A stretch of 64,000 bases of DNA, from assembly GCF_021390595.1 (NCBI RefSeq), contig NZ_JAJEJR010000004.1, positions 186,001-250,000 of the forward strand, in the 5' to 3' direction. The notes under the pieces were generated by a model. The model was not told the origin of the DNA. It did not search any database and saw nothing but the letters and a program-made list of their open reading frames with translations. Every line of letters starts with the position of its first letter. Within the stretch, counting starts at the first letter, position 1. This DNA comes from Paraburkholderia sp. HP33-1 (lineage in GTDB: Bacteria; Pseudomonadota; Gammaproteobacteria; Burkholderiales; Burkholderiaceae). A program made the position numbers and the translations under genes. This document shows, piece after piece, positions 54,067 to 63,545 of the stretch.

Positions 54067-54075
54067 AGCAAAACT

Positions 54076-54086
54076 GAACGGCGTTG
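54076..54086. promoter_or_regulatory. GAAC-N3-GTTC-like operator between SDR and P450 copy C
   Basis: GAACGGCGTTG differs from the consensus at the last base and shares TGAACG-N-CGTT with the site at 26916. It lies just downstream of the predicted start of transcription toward the P450 and upstream of the divergent SDR. Confidence 0.5.
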
Positions 54087-54165
54087 CATAATATGAACGT
54101 GAGGTATTGGCAAAAAGGGTGGCAAGTCATCTATTCGACGACAACGACATGAAAGGAGATGCGAG

Positions 54166-55368
54166 ATGAACGATACCAAAGGCTGGACCTTGCCGGACCA
54201 TGTTCCGCGAGAACTCGTGGTCGATTTCGACTATATGACTCCGCCAGGCGCAGAAGACGACGTCCATCTGGCGTGGAAGACGCTACATACCGGGCCTGAT
54301 ATCGTCTGGTCTCCGTACCATGGCGGCCACTGGATCGCCACCCGGGGAGAAGACATCGAGGCGATGCAGAAGGACCATGCCCGCTTTTCGCATCGCAGTG
54401 TCAACATCCCGCCGCTCAACGAAACGCAGCTCGTGCCGCTCGAACTCGACCCGCCCGAGCACGGCGCATACCGCAACCTGATCACGCCTGCTTTCCTGCC
54501 GCAGGCAATCGCGTCGCTGGAGAACGACGTGCGCAGCCTCGCAATTGAGCTGATCGAGAAACTCGCTTCGCGAGGCGAATGCGAGTTTGTTTCCGAGTTC
54601 TCGAAGATCCTGCCGATCGTGATTTTTCTGCGCCTGGCCGATCTTCCGCTGAGTGATCGTGAGCAATTGCTCGAATGGGCGGAATGGGCCGTGCGCGGCA
54701 ACTTTGAGCAGCGTAACGAATCTCAGCACCGGCTGATTGGCTATATCTCCGGCTGGGTGGAAAAGCGCAGGGCAGAGGCGGGCGGTGATCTCGTGAGCCT
54801 TATCGCCAACGCGCAGATCGACGGCAAGCCGATCAACCCCGAGCGCATGTTCGGGATGTTTATCGTCGTGTTGTTCGGCGGCCTCGATACCGTCGCATCG
54901 ATGATGGGTTTCATCGCGCGCTTTCTCGCCGAGAACCCAGCGCACCGGCGACAGCTCATCGAGAATCCGGAGCTGATGGTTTCATCGGTCGACGAGCTGA
55001 TCCGCCGGTTCGGCGTGGCAAATACGGCGCGGCTGATCACGCAGGACATGGAATACAAGGGCATCCAGTTCAAGAAGGGGGAGCAGATCCAGCTTCCGAA
55101 CTCCCTTTTCGGTCTCGACGACCGCAAGTTTAGCAATCCGCTTGCCGTTGACCTGACGCGCAAGCCGGTCATTCACGCAGCGTTCGGCAATGGCCCTCAT
55201 CGCTGCCCCGGCTCATTCCTCGCGCGCACGGAGATCAAGGTGTTCCTGCAGGAATGGCTCAAGCGCATTCCCGACTTCCGCATCCGCGAGGGCGACAAAC
55301 CGCGATGCGGATCGGGTTCCGTCAACGGCATGCTCTATCTTCCGCTCGTCTGGGACGTAGCGCCCTGA
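54166..55368 (+). CDS. Cytochrome P450, P450cam (CYP101)-like, copy C
   Basis: A 400-residue P450 closely related to copy A. It has [12 protein letters not shown] with Asp241-Thr242, ExxR at Glu277-Arg280 and heme Cys347 in [11 protein letters not shown]; the C-terminal EWLKRIPDF and LPLVWD are also shared. The N-terminal substrate-contact region differs from copy A ([18 protein letters not shown] against LVEHQPLPPIFFDPPQH), suggesting a different regio-specificity. AAAGGAG precedes ATG 54166. A rubredoxin gene starts 32 nt downstream, which is unusual for a P450. Confidence 0.92.
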   Translation: MNDTKGWTLPDHVPRELVVDFDYMTPPGAEDDVHLAWKTLHTGPDIVWSPYHGGHWIATRGEDIEAMQKDHARFSHRSVNIPPLNETQLVPLELDPPEHGAYRNLITPAFLPQAIASLENDVRSLAIELIEKLASRGECEFVSEFSKILPIVIFLRLADLPLSDREQLLEWAEWAVRGNFEQRNESQHRLIGYISGWVEKRRAEAGGDLVSLIANAQIDGKPINPERMFGMFIVVLFGGLDTVASMMGFIARFLAENPAHRRQLIENPELMVSSVDELIRRFGVANTARLITQDMEYKGIQFKKGEQIQLPNSLFGLDDRKFSNPLAVDLTRKPVIHAAFGNGPHRCPGSFLARTEIKVFLQEWLKRIPDFRIREGDKPRCGSGSVNGMLYLPLVWDVAP

Positions 55369-55400
55369 AATCTCCCAATCTCAACGACTCATCGACGATC

Positions 55401-55571
55401 ATGAAAAAGTGGCAATGTATTTTTTGCGGGTTTTACTACGACGAAGCAGCGGGACTTCCGACCGAGGGCATCGCGCCAGGCACTCGTTGGGAAGACATCC
55501 CGGATGACTGGGCATGCCCCGAATGTGGCGCGACCAAGGCCGATTTCGTGATGGTCGAGGTCGAGGCCTAA
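55401..55571 (+). CDS. Rubredoxin
   Basis: A 56-residue rubredoxin: [10 protein letters not shown] and CPECG supply the four Cys ligands of a single iron, with the intervening [12 protein letters not shown] typical of the family. Rubredoxins usually serve AlkB-type hydroxylases, but no alkB is present; the nearest oxygenase is the P450 just upstream. It might serve that P450, an oxygenase outside the window, or oxidative-stress enzymes. The last codons lie in a short repeated GTCGAGGCC sequence that supplies a second in-frame stop. Confidence 0.92.
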   Translation: MKKWQCIFCGFYYDEAAGLPTEGIAPGTRWEDIPDDWACPECGATKADFVMVEVEA

Positions 55572-55595
55572 GTCGAGGCCTGAGCGCTCGGACAC

Positions 55596-55618
55596 GCGCA
55601 CGGCGCAAGGCCGTGCGC
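55596..55618. terminator. Hairpin between rubredoxin and thiolase genes
   Basis: GCGCACGGC (55596-55604) and GCCGTGCGC (55610-55618) form a perfect 9-bp stem with loop gcaag, between convergent genes. Confidence 0.6.
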
Positions 55619-55632
55619 TTCACAACCTTGAC

Positions 55633-56829
55633 TCAGGCGCGCTCGAATACCGCCGCAATGCCTTGGCCACCGCCGATGCACATGGTCTCGAGCGCATAGC
55701 GCCCCTTTCGACGCGTCAGTTCGTGCAAGAGTGTGGTCATGATCCGCACGCCGGTTGCGCCAATCGGGTGGCCGAGCGATATGCCAGAGCCGTTCACGTT
55801 GAGCCGGTCGATATCGTGCCAGTTCCAGCCTTTGAGAACTGCCAGTACCTGACATGCGAACGCTTCGTTCACCTCCACGAGATCCATCTGATCGAGCGTG
55901 AGACCGGTGCGGGCGAGTAGCTTTCGAACCGCCGGCACCGGGCCGATGCCCATACGTGACGGCTCGCAGCCCGCTGCGGCCCACCCGGTGAGCCAGGCAA
56001 TGGGTTCGAGTCCGAGCGCTTCGAGACGGTCTTCCGCAACCACGAGGCAAGCGGCGGCGGCGTCGTTCTGCTGACTGGAATTGCCAGCGGTGACCGTGCC
56101 GCCGGGCATTAGCGAGCGAAGCTTGCTGAGGCTTTCCATGCTGGCGTCGGCGCGGAATCCTTCATCTTTGGCAAACAGGAGTGGCTCGCCCTTTTTCTGA
56201 GGAACACTGACCGCAACGATCTCTTCGGCCATATGACCCGACTCCCACGCCGCCGCCGCGCGTTGATGGCTGCGCAGCGCGAACTCGTCGGCGGCCTCGC
56301 GGGTGATGCCATAGTCGGTAGCGAGATTTTCCGCGGTCTCGATCATGCCGGAGATGTAACCGAAGCGCGATTCCGGCTGCGAGCGCTCACGGCCGCGCGC
56401 GAGCCGGTCGTGAAACTGGACGGAGCCCGAGCGGGCTCCCCAGCGCATGTCCGTGCTGTAGTACTCGATATTGCTCATGCTCTCCACGCCGCCCGCCAGA
56501 ACCACGTCGGCTGCGCCGGTCTGCACCATCATCGCGGCGGTGACGAGGGCCTGCAGGCCGCCGCCGCAGCGGCGGTCGAGTTGCATGCCAGGCACTTCGA
56601 CGGGCAGGCCCGCCTGCAGCGCGATCCAGCGGCCCACGCATGGCGTTTCGCTGTTCGCATACGATTGTGCGAAGACGACGTCGTCGATGCGCGCGGGGTC
56701 GAGCCCCGCTCGCCGGATTGTTTCGTTCGCGACGAGTGCACCGAGCTCTTCGACGCAAACGCCGCGCAGGCTACCACCAAAGGTGCCGACGGGCGTTCTT
56801 ACAGGGGAGACAATCGCTGCGCGTTTCAT
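55633..56829 (-). CDS. Acetyl-CoA acetyltransferase (thiolase)
   Basis: A 398-residue thiolase II-type enzyme. The nucleophilic Cys88 is in DRRCGGGLQAL, NEAFA gives the Asn-Glu region, NVNGSGISLGHPIGATG the conserved His, and CIGGGQG the second catalytic Cys. It cleaves 3-ketoacyl-CoA to release acetyl-CoA, or propionyl-CoA if a 2-methyl group is present. The first Cys is flanked by RRCGGG rather than the usual SGLQ pattern of biosynthetic thiolases, consistent with a catabolic role. Last gene of the 61241-55633 operon. Confidence 0.93.
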   Translation of the reverse strand: MKRAAIVSPVRTPVGTFGGSLRGVCVEELGALVANETIRRAGLDPARIDDVVFAQSYANSETPCVGRWIALQAGLPVEVPGMQLDRRCGGGLQALVTAAMMVQTGAADVVLAGGVESMSNIEYYSTDMRWGARSGSVQFHDRLARGRERSQPESRFGYISGMIETAENLATDYGITREAADEFALRSHQRAAAAWESGHMAEEIVAVSVPQKKGEPLLFAKDEGFRADASMESLSKLRSLMPGGTVTAGNSSQQNDAAAACLVVAEDRLEALGLEPIAWLTGWAAAGCEPSRMGIGPVPAVRKLLARTGLTLDQMDLVEVNEAFACQVLAVLKGWNWHDIDRLNVNGSGISLGHPIGATGVRIMTTLLHELTRRKGRYALETMCIGGGQGIAAVFERA

Positions 56830-56879
56830 GGGGCATTTCCTTGCAGGGTTTCAAAGTTCTGATTTCGGCGCGGTTGCAA

Positions 56880-58172
56880 TCAGGCAATGAGCGTCGCGCT
56901 TGCAGAGCCATTCGAACGTGGGACGCCCGCCATCCGATCGAGGGCGCCGCGATGATCCGGATGGGCGATTGCCAGCATGCGATCGCGCCGTTGACGTAGC
57001 GTCAGTCCGCGCAGATCGGCTACGCCGTATTCGGTTACCACGATGGCGGCGTCGCTGCGTGGGGTGCTGACTGGTCCGTTCAACGACGCGACGATGCGGG
57101 TGGCGCCCTTGCCCGCTGTTGACGGCAATGCGATGACGGGAACGCCCCCACGGGAGCGCCGCGCGCCGCGCAGGAAATCCAGTGCGCCACCGACCGCGCC
57201 CACATACACGCCGCCGGCAATCTCGGCGTTGATCTGTCCGCTCAGATCGACTTCAACGGCCGAGTTGATGGCGACGAAGCGGTCGATGCTCGCGAGCACG
57301 TTCGCGTCGTGGGTGTAGCGGGTCGAACGAAACTCGATGGCGTCGTTGCGATGCGCGAACTCGTGAATGCGACGGCCGCCCATCATCACACCCGCAATGG
57401 TCTTGCGTGTGTCGATGGGCTTGCGCGCATTATTGATCACGCCGCTTTCCATGAGATCGGCGACTTTGTCCCCGATCGTGCCGGAATGAATGCCGAGGTC
57501 TCGCCGATCGCCGAGGCTAGCAAGGATCGCTTCGGGAATCGCGCCGAGGCCGAGTTGAATGGTGGCGCCGTCTTCGATCAAACTCGCCGTGTACCGCGCA
57601 ATTGCCAGATCCGTCGCGCTTGCTGCGCTGGGCGAACTCTCGGGCAGGGTGCGTGACGTCGGGAGAATGAAGTCGATGTCGTCGTCGTGAAGATATCGCT
57701 CGCCGTAAGTCCAGGGTGCCTGTTCGTTGACTTCCGCAACGATGACTCGCGCGCGCTCGAGCGCAGGGATCAGATACTCATGCGCGACGGACAAGCTATA
57801 ACGGCCTTGCGAATCGGGCGGAGCCAACTGCAGCAGAAGGACGTCGATCAAAAGCTGACCCGACTCCATCATCTCTGGGAACTGCGAATAATGGCACGGA
57901 AGGATATCAAGCACGCTAGCCTTGGCCAGGGCTCGGTTTGATCCGGTGCCGCAGTAGGAAACGAAATCGATGCAGTCGGCGTGCTCGGGGCGGCACGTGT
58001 CGTAGCTGCTGGCGCCGAGAAAGACCCGGAACGCGCCGATGCTGTGCCGCTGCTCAACCAGCTTTCGCGTGAGCGCAAGGGGTTCTGCGTTCGATTGGCC
58101 CCATGCGACGGTATCGCCGGGACGGATGAAGGACGCAAAGTCGATGGCGTCCGCCTCTAGCAGTAAGGGCAT
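56880..58172 (-). CDS. Acetyl-CoA hydrolase/CoA-transferase family I protein
   Basis: A 430-residue CoA-transferase of the Cat1/ACH type. The catalytic Glu is in NSAVEVDLSGQINAE, and the C-terminal block IVVTEYGVADLRGLTLRQR (in part) is characteristic. The family includes 4-hydroxybutyrate and butyrate CoA-transferases and Yersinia RipA, the itaconate CoA-transferase. With the hydratase and CitE-like genes at 51303-53031 it could complete a RipABC-like C5 set, though it lies in another operon. I prefer the ATG at 58170-58172; TTG 58205 would overlap the upstream CaiB-type gene by 20 nt. Confidence 0.83.
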   Translation of the reverse strand: MPLLLEADAIDFASFIRPGDTVAWGQSNAEPLALTRKLVEQRHSIGAFRVFLGASSYDTCRPEHADCIDFVSYCGTGSNRALAKASVLDILPCHYSQFPEMMESGQLLIDVLLLQLAPPDSQGRYSLSVAHEYLIPALERARVIVAEVNEQAPWTYGERYLHDDDIDFILPTSRTLPESSPSAASATDLAIARYTASLIEDGATIQLGLGAIPEAILASLGDRRDLGIHSGTIGDKVADLMESGVINNARKPIDTRKTIAGVMMGGRRIHEFAHRNDAIEFRSTRYTHDANVLASIDRFVAINSAVEVDLSGQINAEIAGGVYVGAVGGALDFLRGARRSRGGVPVIALPSTAGKGATRIVASLNGPVSTPRSDAAIVVTEYGVADLRGLTLRQRRDRMLAIAHPDHRGALDRMAGVPRSNGSASATLIA

Positions 58173-58185
58173 GATCTTGTTTGCG

Positions 58186-59373
58186 TCAAATCGTGGTTTG
58201 CGCAAAGGCAGGGGTTTCGATGTGCTGTCGCCGCACGGCGCCTGAGGCGACGAGTTCCGCGATCCGATCCTCGCTGTAGCCGATGCCGCGCAGCACGAAT
58301 TCCGCGTGCTCGCTCAGTCCTGGAACAGCGAGCGGTGGCGACGCGGGCTCCATGCGGAAGTGAATCGGACTCGCAACGTGGGCGCGCCCGGACGGATCGG
58401 CCTGGATCATTCCTCGCTCATGGGCGTGGGGATGATCAAGCGCTTCGGCGACCGAGAGCACCGGCGCGACGCTGATGTTTCGACCTTCGAACCAATCGAG
58501 CCATTCATCGACCGTGCGCGCCAGGAATGTTTGGGTCAGGAATGACCGCACGCGCAATTGACCTTCACCGGCCGGGCCGGTCGCGTCGGCGATGAGGTCA
58601 GGACGTCCGAGCGGCGTAAGGAGGTTGCTGGCAAAGCTATATTCCCGGCCGCCGAGGCAAAGCCATTTCGAATCAGCGGTCTCATAGGTGCTGAGCAGCG
58701 CGAGTCCGCTGTCAACGTCGCTTGTTTCTGACGATTGCCCGTCCGGCGCGTTGAGCAAACGGCCGCTCAGGTATGGCTGCGCCGTGAGCGCCGCATCGAA
58801 GAGCGACACGTCGATGTAGTCGCCGCGCCCCGTTTCCCGCGCGCGCAGGAGCGCCATCAACACGGCGGACAACGCGGTCAATGAACCGGCCAGCGCAGCG
58901 AGGGACGGACCCGTGGTAATTGGCATTCCCCGATCATCGCGCGGCAGTGTACCTGCAAGCGATTGAACTACCGGATCGTGTGCGGGCAATTGGGAGAGCG
59001 GGCCGGTCTGGCCGAATGCGGTAATCGCGCAATAAACGACTTTGGGGTTCGTGCGGCTTACCGTATCGTAGTCGATGCCAAGGCGAGCAGCCACGCCCGG
59101 CCTCGATGATTCGATGACGACGTCGGCCTCGTTTATCAGCTTTAGCGCGACCTCACGTCCGTCCGGACGCTTCAGGTCGACCGCGATGCTGCGCTTGCCG
59201 CGGTTGATTGCCGCGAAGAATGCGCCATCCGTGCCGGGTGCGCCGCGGGTGGGGTCGCCGGTAACCGGTTCGATCTTGATGACTTCCGCCCCGTGCTCGG
59301 CGAGATTGGCGGCGAGAAACGGACCCGGCATGAACTGCGACAGGTCCACGACGCGAAGTCCGGTCAGTTTCAT
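58186..59373 (-). CDS. CoA-transferase family III (CaiB/BaiF)
   Basis: A 395-residue family III CoA-transferase. The N-terminus VVDLSQFMPGPFLAANLAEHGA is typical, and Asp133 in LPAHDPVVQSLAG sits at the position of the catalytic Asp169 of formyl-CoA transferase. The racemase residues seen in the 2083-3225 protein are not all present, so CoA transfer between acids is more likely than epimerisation. It overlaps the NPD-like gene by 4 nt upstream (ATGA). Confidence 0.88.
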   Translation of the reverse strand: MKLTGLRVVDLSQFMPGPFLAANLAEHGAEVIKIEPVTGDPTRGAPGTDGAFFAAINRGKRSIAVDLKRPDGREVALKLINEADVVIESSRPGVAARLGIDYDTVSRTNPKVVYCAITAFGQTGPLSQLPAHDPVVQSLAGTLPRDDRGMPITTGPSLAALAGSLTALSAVLMALLRARETGRGDYIDVSLFDAALTAQPYLSGRLLNAPDGQSSETSDVDSGLALLSTYETADSKWLCLGGREYSFASNLLTPLGRPDLIADATGPAGEGQLRVRSFLTQTFLARTVDEWLDWFEGRNISVAPVLSVAEALDHPHAHERGMIQADPSGRAHVASPIHFRMEPASPPLAVPGLSEHAEFVLRGIGYSEDRIAELVASGAVRRQHIETPAFAQTTI

Positions 59374-60356
59374 GCCAGAGCAGCGCTGAAGCCGAGGTGG
59401 CGCTGCGCAATCGCGGCGGCTTCCTTCACGATGCGGCCGATCAATTCCTCACACGTCGGCAGGTCGTGAATGAGTCCGGTCACGATACCGGCGGGGAAGG
59501 CGCCGCCTTCGACTTCTCCCGTGACGAACGCATCCATCCAGCGCTTCGCTCCGGTCAGCGCGTAGAGGTCGGCGGGCGTCACGTTGCCGCCCCGCTCGAG
59601 TTCGAGCGCGGCGAGGCTCACGCTGTTCTTGACCACGCGGCTCGAATCGCCGATCGAGCGGCCAACGAGCACGGTATCGCGCTCGGTCGCTTCCAGCAGC
59701 CGTTGCTTGATCGCGGGGTGGACCTGCGATTCCTGCGTCAGCATGAAACGCGTGCCCATGTTGATGCCTTCCGCGCCGAGCGCGAGAGCCGCCATCAGTC
59801 CTCGACCATCGGCGAAGCCACCCGACGCGAGGATCGGCACCTTCAGCTTGTCGGCGGCGGAGGGAATCAGGATCAGTCCAGGGATATCGTCTTCCCCAGG
59901 GTGCCCCGCGCATTCGAACCCGTCTATGCTAACGGCGTCTGCGCCGAGTGATTCCGCCTTCACCGCGTGGCGAACCGTGACACACTTGTGGACGACCTTG
60001 ACGCCGTGCGCCTTGAACTCGGCGATGTATTTCGCCGGATTGCTGCCTGCTGTCTCAACAACCTTGACGCCTTGGGACACGATCGTGCGCACATACGCGT
60101 CATAGTCGAGGCCGGCGTTGGCGCCGAGAACGGTCAGGTTGACTCCAAAGGGTTTGTCCGTGAGCGAACGCACCTTGTCGATCTCGCGCGCAAGTGCATC
60201 GGCGCTTGCATGGGTGTGCGCCGAGATGAAACCGAGACCTCCCGCGTTGCCCACGGCCGCCGCCAGTTCGGCTCGCGCCACCCAGCGCATGCCGCCTTGA
60301 ATGATGGGATATTGAATGCCGAGTAATTCAGTAATGCGGTTGACATACGGTTTCAT
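59370..60356 (-). CDS. NPD/nitronate monooxygenase-family flavoenzyme
   Basis: A 328-residue FMN TIM-barrel protein of the 2-nitropropane dioxygenase family: PIIQGGMRWVARAELAAAV, GGLGFIS, GVNLTVL, KCVTVRHAV, SIDGFECAGHPGE and ASGGFADGRGL. In mycobacterial cholesterol catabolism a member of this family (IpdC) acts on a CoA-bound ring intermediate, and others are true nitronate oxidases; the context here favours an acyl-CoA role. Start at the ATG 60354-60356; the frame is open to 60425. It overlaps the CaiB-type gene by 4 nt, indicating tight coupling. Confidence 0.86.
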   Translation of the reverse strand: MKPYVNRITELLGIQYPIIQGGMRWVARAELAAAVGNAGGLGFISAHTHASADALAREIDKVRSLTDKPFGVNLTVLGANAGLDYDAYVRTIVSQGVKVVETAGSNPAKYIAEFKAHGVKVVHKCVTVRHAVKAESLGADAVSIDGFECAGHPGEDDIPGLILIPSAADKLKVPILASGGFADGRGLMAALALGAEGINMGTRFMLTQESQVHPAIKQRLLEATERDTVLVGRSIGDSSRVVKNSVSLAALELERGGNVTPADLYALTGAKRWMDAFVTGEVEGGAFPAGIVTGLIHDLPTCEELIGRIVKEAAAIAQRHLGFSAALA

Positions 60357-60464
60357 CGCGCGCCTGTGAGCTGGATAGGAAGTGTGGGTGCCAGAGAAAT
60401 GCGCCTGACGCGCGTGACCTGGCATGCTCGGTTCGCCGCGACGAGCGCGGCGCTCTTTAGTAAA

Positions 60465-61241
60465 TCAACAATCGCGAAACTGCGGTTTGCGCTTTTCGGC
60501 GAAGGCTGCCATGCCTTCCTTTCGATCTTCAGTAGCGAAGGTCGAATACGCCATGCGCCGCTCGAACAGAATGCCTTCCGTGAGGCTCGATTCATAGGCA
60601 CGGTTGACGCACTCCTTTGCCATCGCCACGACAGGTTGCGAGTATCGCGCGATCTCTTCGGCCGTTTTCAGCGCTTCCTCGACGAGCATGTCGACAGGGA
60701 TGATGCGGCTCACGAGGCCACATCGCTCGGCTTCGACTGCGTCCATCCTGCGGCCGGTGAGGATCATTTCCATCGCCTTCGATTTGCCGAGCACGCGCGT
60801 GAGGCGCTGAGTGCCGCCGGCGCCGGGAATGGTCGCCAGCGTGATCTCGGGCAGCGCGAAACGAGCGTTGTCGGCGGCTAGAATGAAGTCGCACATCATG
60901 GCCAGTTCGCAGCCTCCGCCCAACGCGAGACCCGCGACTGCGGCGACGACCGGCTTGCGGCAACGCGAGGTGCGTTCCCAGTTCGACGTGATGAACTGAT
61001 TCTTGTAGACGTCCATGTACGTCCATTCGTTCATCATCTTGATGTCGGCTCCGGCGGCGAAAGCCTTTTCGCTACCGGTCATCACGATGGCGCCGATAGC
61101 AGGATCGGCTTCAAGGTCGTCCAGTGCCGCCGTCAGCTCGTCCATCAGCTGGTTGTTCAGAGCGTTGTAGGCTTGCGGACGGTTCAACTTGATCAAACCG
61201 GTTTTTCCGTGCGTTTCGACGATGATCGTCTCGAAGGCCAT
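60465..61241 (-). CDS. Enoyl-CoA hydratase, classical type
   Basis: A 258-residue crotonase that closely resembles mitochondrial short-chain enoyl-CoA hydratase: [22 protein letters not shown] (first catalytic Glu), [21 protein letters not shown] (split here as [11 protein letters not shown] and [10 protein letters not shown], second Glu in PE) and [19 protein letters not shown]. Both catalytic glutamates are kept, unlike most crotonases in this window, so true (S)-specific hydration is expected. AAGGAAG precedes the ATG at 61239-61241; the open frame continues to 61409 without a site. First gene of the minus operon that ends with thiolase. Confidence 0.93.
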   Translation of the reverse strand: MAFETIIVETHGKTGLIKLNRPQAYNALNNQLMDELTAALDDLEADPAIGAIVMTGSEKAFAAGADIKMMNEWTYMDVYKNQFITSNWERTSRCRKPVVAAVAGLALGGGCELAMMCDFILAADNARFALPEITLATIPGAGGTQRLTRVLGKSKAMEMILTGRRMDAVEAERCGLVSRIIPVDMLVEEALKTAEEIARYSQPVVAMAKECVNRAYESSLTEGILFERRMAYSTFATEDRKEGMAAFAEKRKPQFRDC

Positions 61242-61353
61242 TGTTCTTCCTTGAGGGAATGAAGGGAAACGCTTCAGCCCGCATCCGGGCCTGCTCGCCC
61301 GTGGTTTGTGGGCCGCGGTGCGCCGTTCGGGGTGCATTGAAGCGTACCGCACG

Positions 61354-61382
61354 TTGCCAATTTTGTGAACGACGTTTATGAT
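61354..61382 (+). promoter_or_regulatory. Candidate promoter for the 61461 operon
   Basis: TTGCCA (61354-61359), 17 bp, TATGAT (61377-61382); each box matches five of six. The operator at 61367-61377 lies between the two boxes. Confidence 0.55.
61367..61377. promoter_or_regulatory. GAAC-N3-GTTC-like operator in the 61461 promoter
   Basis: GAACGACGTTT differs at the last base from the perfect site at 14161 (GAACGACGTTC). It lies in the divergent region between two crotonase genes. Confidence 0.5.
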
Positions 61383-61460
61383 TCTGAATGTGTGACCCAG
61401 CTTTGTCAATTGAGCGCGAGGTCAGATTCGCTAACGGAAAACACCGCGAGGAGACACTGC

Positions 61461-62255
61461 ATGACCACTCGTCACGAAGACGGACAGATTCGCGTTGAGC
61501 AGCGCGGGAACCTGCTTCTGATGGGCATCGACCGGCCGGAAAAACGCAACGGTTTCACTCCGAAGATGTTCAGAGAGCTCGCCATGGCGTACACGCAACT
61601 CGAAAAGAGCAGCGATATTTTCTGCGGGCTGGTCTACGCCGAAGGCGATCACTTTACGGCAGGGCTCGACATGCCAAAGATTGCACCGTTGCGCCGCGAA
61701 GGTAAGCCGCTGCTTCCTGAAGGCGAGGTCGATCCGTTCAACTTGCGCGCGCCGCTACGCACCAAGCCAGTCGTCATTGCCCTCAAGGGAATCTGCTTCA
61801 CGGTCGCAGTCGAATTGATGCTCGCTTCGGAAGTGGCTGTAGCGGCCGATAACTGCCGTTTCTCCCAGCTTGAAGTTAAGCGTGGAATCATGGCAGGTTG
61901 TGGTGCGACGTTCCGCATGGTCCAGCGTGCCGGTTGGGGCAACGCGATGAAGGTACTACTTACAGGCGACGAATTCACCGCGGACGAGGCGCGGCACATG
62001 AACTTCGTGCAGGATGTCGTTCCTGCGGGGCAGGAGTTCGACCGGGCGCTCGCGATCGCAGAGCGGATCGCGGCGCAGGCACCGCTAGCTGTACAGGCCA
62101 CGATGCAGAACGCGCGGGTTTCGCTGGGACAAGGCTGGCAGGATGCTTACGCGACCATTCAGTCGACCCAGCAGTTTCTCTACAACACTGACGACGCTAA
62201 GGAAGGCGTTCAGTCCTTCATCGAAAAACGCACGGCGAAGTTCGTCGGACGCTGA
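61461..62255 (+). CDS. Enoyl-CoA hydratase family protein
   Basis: A 264-residue crotonase. Both glutamate positions appear kept: VAVELMLASE for the first and SQLEVKRG for the second. The oxyanion block is HFTAGLDMPK. GAGGAGA precedes ATG 61461; the open frame from 61365 lies in the promoter region. A hydratase role is likely. It is divergent from the classical hydratase gene at 60465 and co-oriented with a CoA-transferase gene 49 nt downstream. Confidence 0.87.
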   Translation: MTTRHEDGQIRVEQRGNLLLMGIDRPEKRNGFTPKMFRELAMAYTQLEKSSDIFCGLVYAEGDHFTAGLDMPKIAPLRREGKPLLPEGEVDPFNLRAPLRTKPVVIALKGICFTVAVELMLASEVAVAADNCRFSQLEVKRGIMAGCGATFRMVQRAGWGNAMKVLLTGDEFTADEARHMNFVQDVVPAGQEFDRALAIAERIAAQAPLAVQATMQNARVSLGQGWQDAYATIQSTQQFLYNTDDAKEGVQSFIEKRTAKFVGR

Positions 62256-62303
62256 AGCATGGCTTCCGGCGCGACCGGAGTGAATTCAAGGGGACAGTTT
62301 GTT

Positions 62304-63545
62304 ATGACAAAAGGCGCGTTGGCGGGTGTTCGCGTACTCGACCTGAGCCGGATTCTCGCGGGGCCTTGGGGGGCCCAGATGCTGGCGGATCTCGGCGCGG
62401 AGGTCATCAAGGTCGAGCGTCCGGGCAAGGGCGACGATTCGCGGCAATTCGGCCCTCCGTTTCTCATGGATCGGAAAGGCAAGGTCACGCGAGAGTCGAC
62501 GTTTTTTATCAGCGCGAATCGCGGCAAGAAGTCAATTACGTGCGATATCTCTACGCCCGAAGGTCAGACGCTGATCCGCTCGCTGGCCGCCCAATGCGAC
62601 GTGTTGCTTGAGAACTATAAGGTGGGCGACCTCAAGCGTTACGGGCTCGACTACGAGAGTGTGAAGCTGGTCAATCCGCGCCTGATCTACTGTTCCATCA
62701 CCGGATTCGGCCAGACCGGGCCATATAGCCCACGCCCTGGGTATGACTCGATTTTCCAGGCAATGGGCGGCCTGATGAGCGTTACGGGAAACGGCGACGA
62801 CGTGCCGGGCGGCGGTCCAATGAAAACCGGGCCTAGCCTCGCGGATATCCTCTGTGGTCAGTACGCGGCTTCGGCGATCATCGCGGCGCTCTATCATCGC
62901 GACGCGGTGCAAGGCGGTACTGGACAGGGGCAGTACATCGACCTGGCGTTGCTGGACGCGATGATTGCTGCCACGTCGCACTATGCAAGCCAATACCTCG
63001 TTTCTGGCCAAATTCCGATCCGGCGCGGTACAGAGGGCAATGGTGGCATGCCGTCCCGCATGTTCCGTTGCGCGGATCGCGACATCATGATCGTTGCGGG
63101 GAACAACGAGCAATACGCGCGCATGTGCAATGTTCTCGGGCATCCCGAACTCGCCACTGATCCGCGATTCAGCGAGATCGCTCTGCGCGTTAAAAATCGT
63201 CGAGCGCTTGGCGAAGTGTTCGAGCCGCTTATCCTCGAATGGCAGAGCAATGCATTGCTCGCGGCACTCGACGCCGCCGGGGTTCCAGCTGGACCGATCA
63301 ACAATCTGGAGCAGGTCTTCGCAGATCCGCACGTGCAGGCACGCGCCATGTGCGTGGAAGTTGCGCACCCGCTCACAGATAACACAGTCAGAATGGTCGC
63401 CAATCCGGTCAAGATGTCAGGCACACCTATCGATTCATACGGGGCGCCGCCGATGCTCGGGCAACATACGGATGAGGTGCTACGTGACGTGCTGAGCATG
63501 TTGCAGTCCGACATCGATACCCTGCGCGAAAAGAAAGTTATATAG
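62304..63545 (+). CDS. CoA-transferase family III (CaiB/BaiF)
   Basis: A 413-residue family III CoA-transferase: VLDLSRILAGPWGAQMLADLGAE (in part), EVIKVERPGKGDDSR, ANRGKKSI, and Asp148 in PGYDSIFQAMGG at the catalytic position. The length and EVIKVE-type start match the succinyl-CoA:acid transferases. ATG 62304 with AAGGGGA upstream is preferred to ATG 62259. It could activate a substrate acid using succinyl- or acetyl-CoA, including an itaconate-like acid. Last catabolic gene on this side of the window. Confidence 0.88.
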   Translation: MTKGALAGVRVLDLSRILAGPWGAQMLADLGAEVIKVERPGKGDDSRQFGPPFLMDRKGKVTRESTFFISANRGKKSITCDISTPEGQTLIRSLAAQCDVLLENYKVGDLKRYGLDYESVKLVNPRLIYCSITGFGQTGPYSPRPGYDSIFQAMGGLMSVTGNGDDVPGGGPMKTGPSLADILCGQYAASAIIAALYHRDAVQGGTGQGQYIDLALLDAMIAATSHYASQYLVSGQIPIRRGTEGNGGMPSRMFRCADRDIMIVAGNNEQYARMCNVLGHPELATDPRFSEIALRVKNRRALGEVFEPLILEWQSNALLAALDAAGVPAGPINNLEQVFADPHVQARAMCVEVAHPLTDNTVRMVANPVKMSGTPIDSYGAPPMLGQHTDEVLRDVLSMLQSDIDTLREKKVI

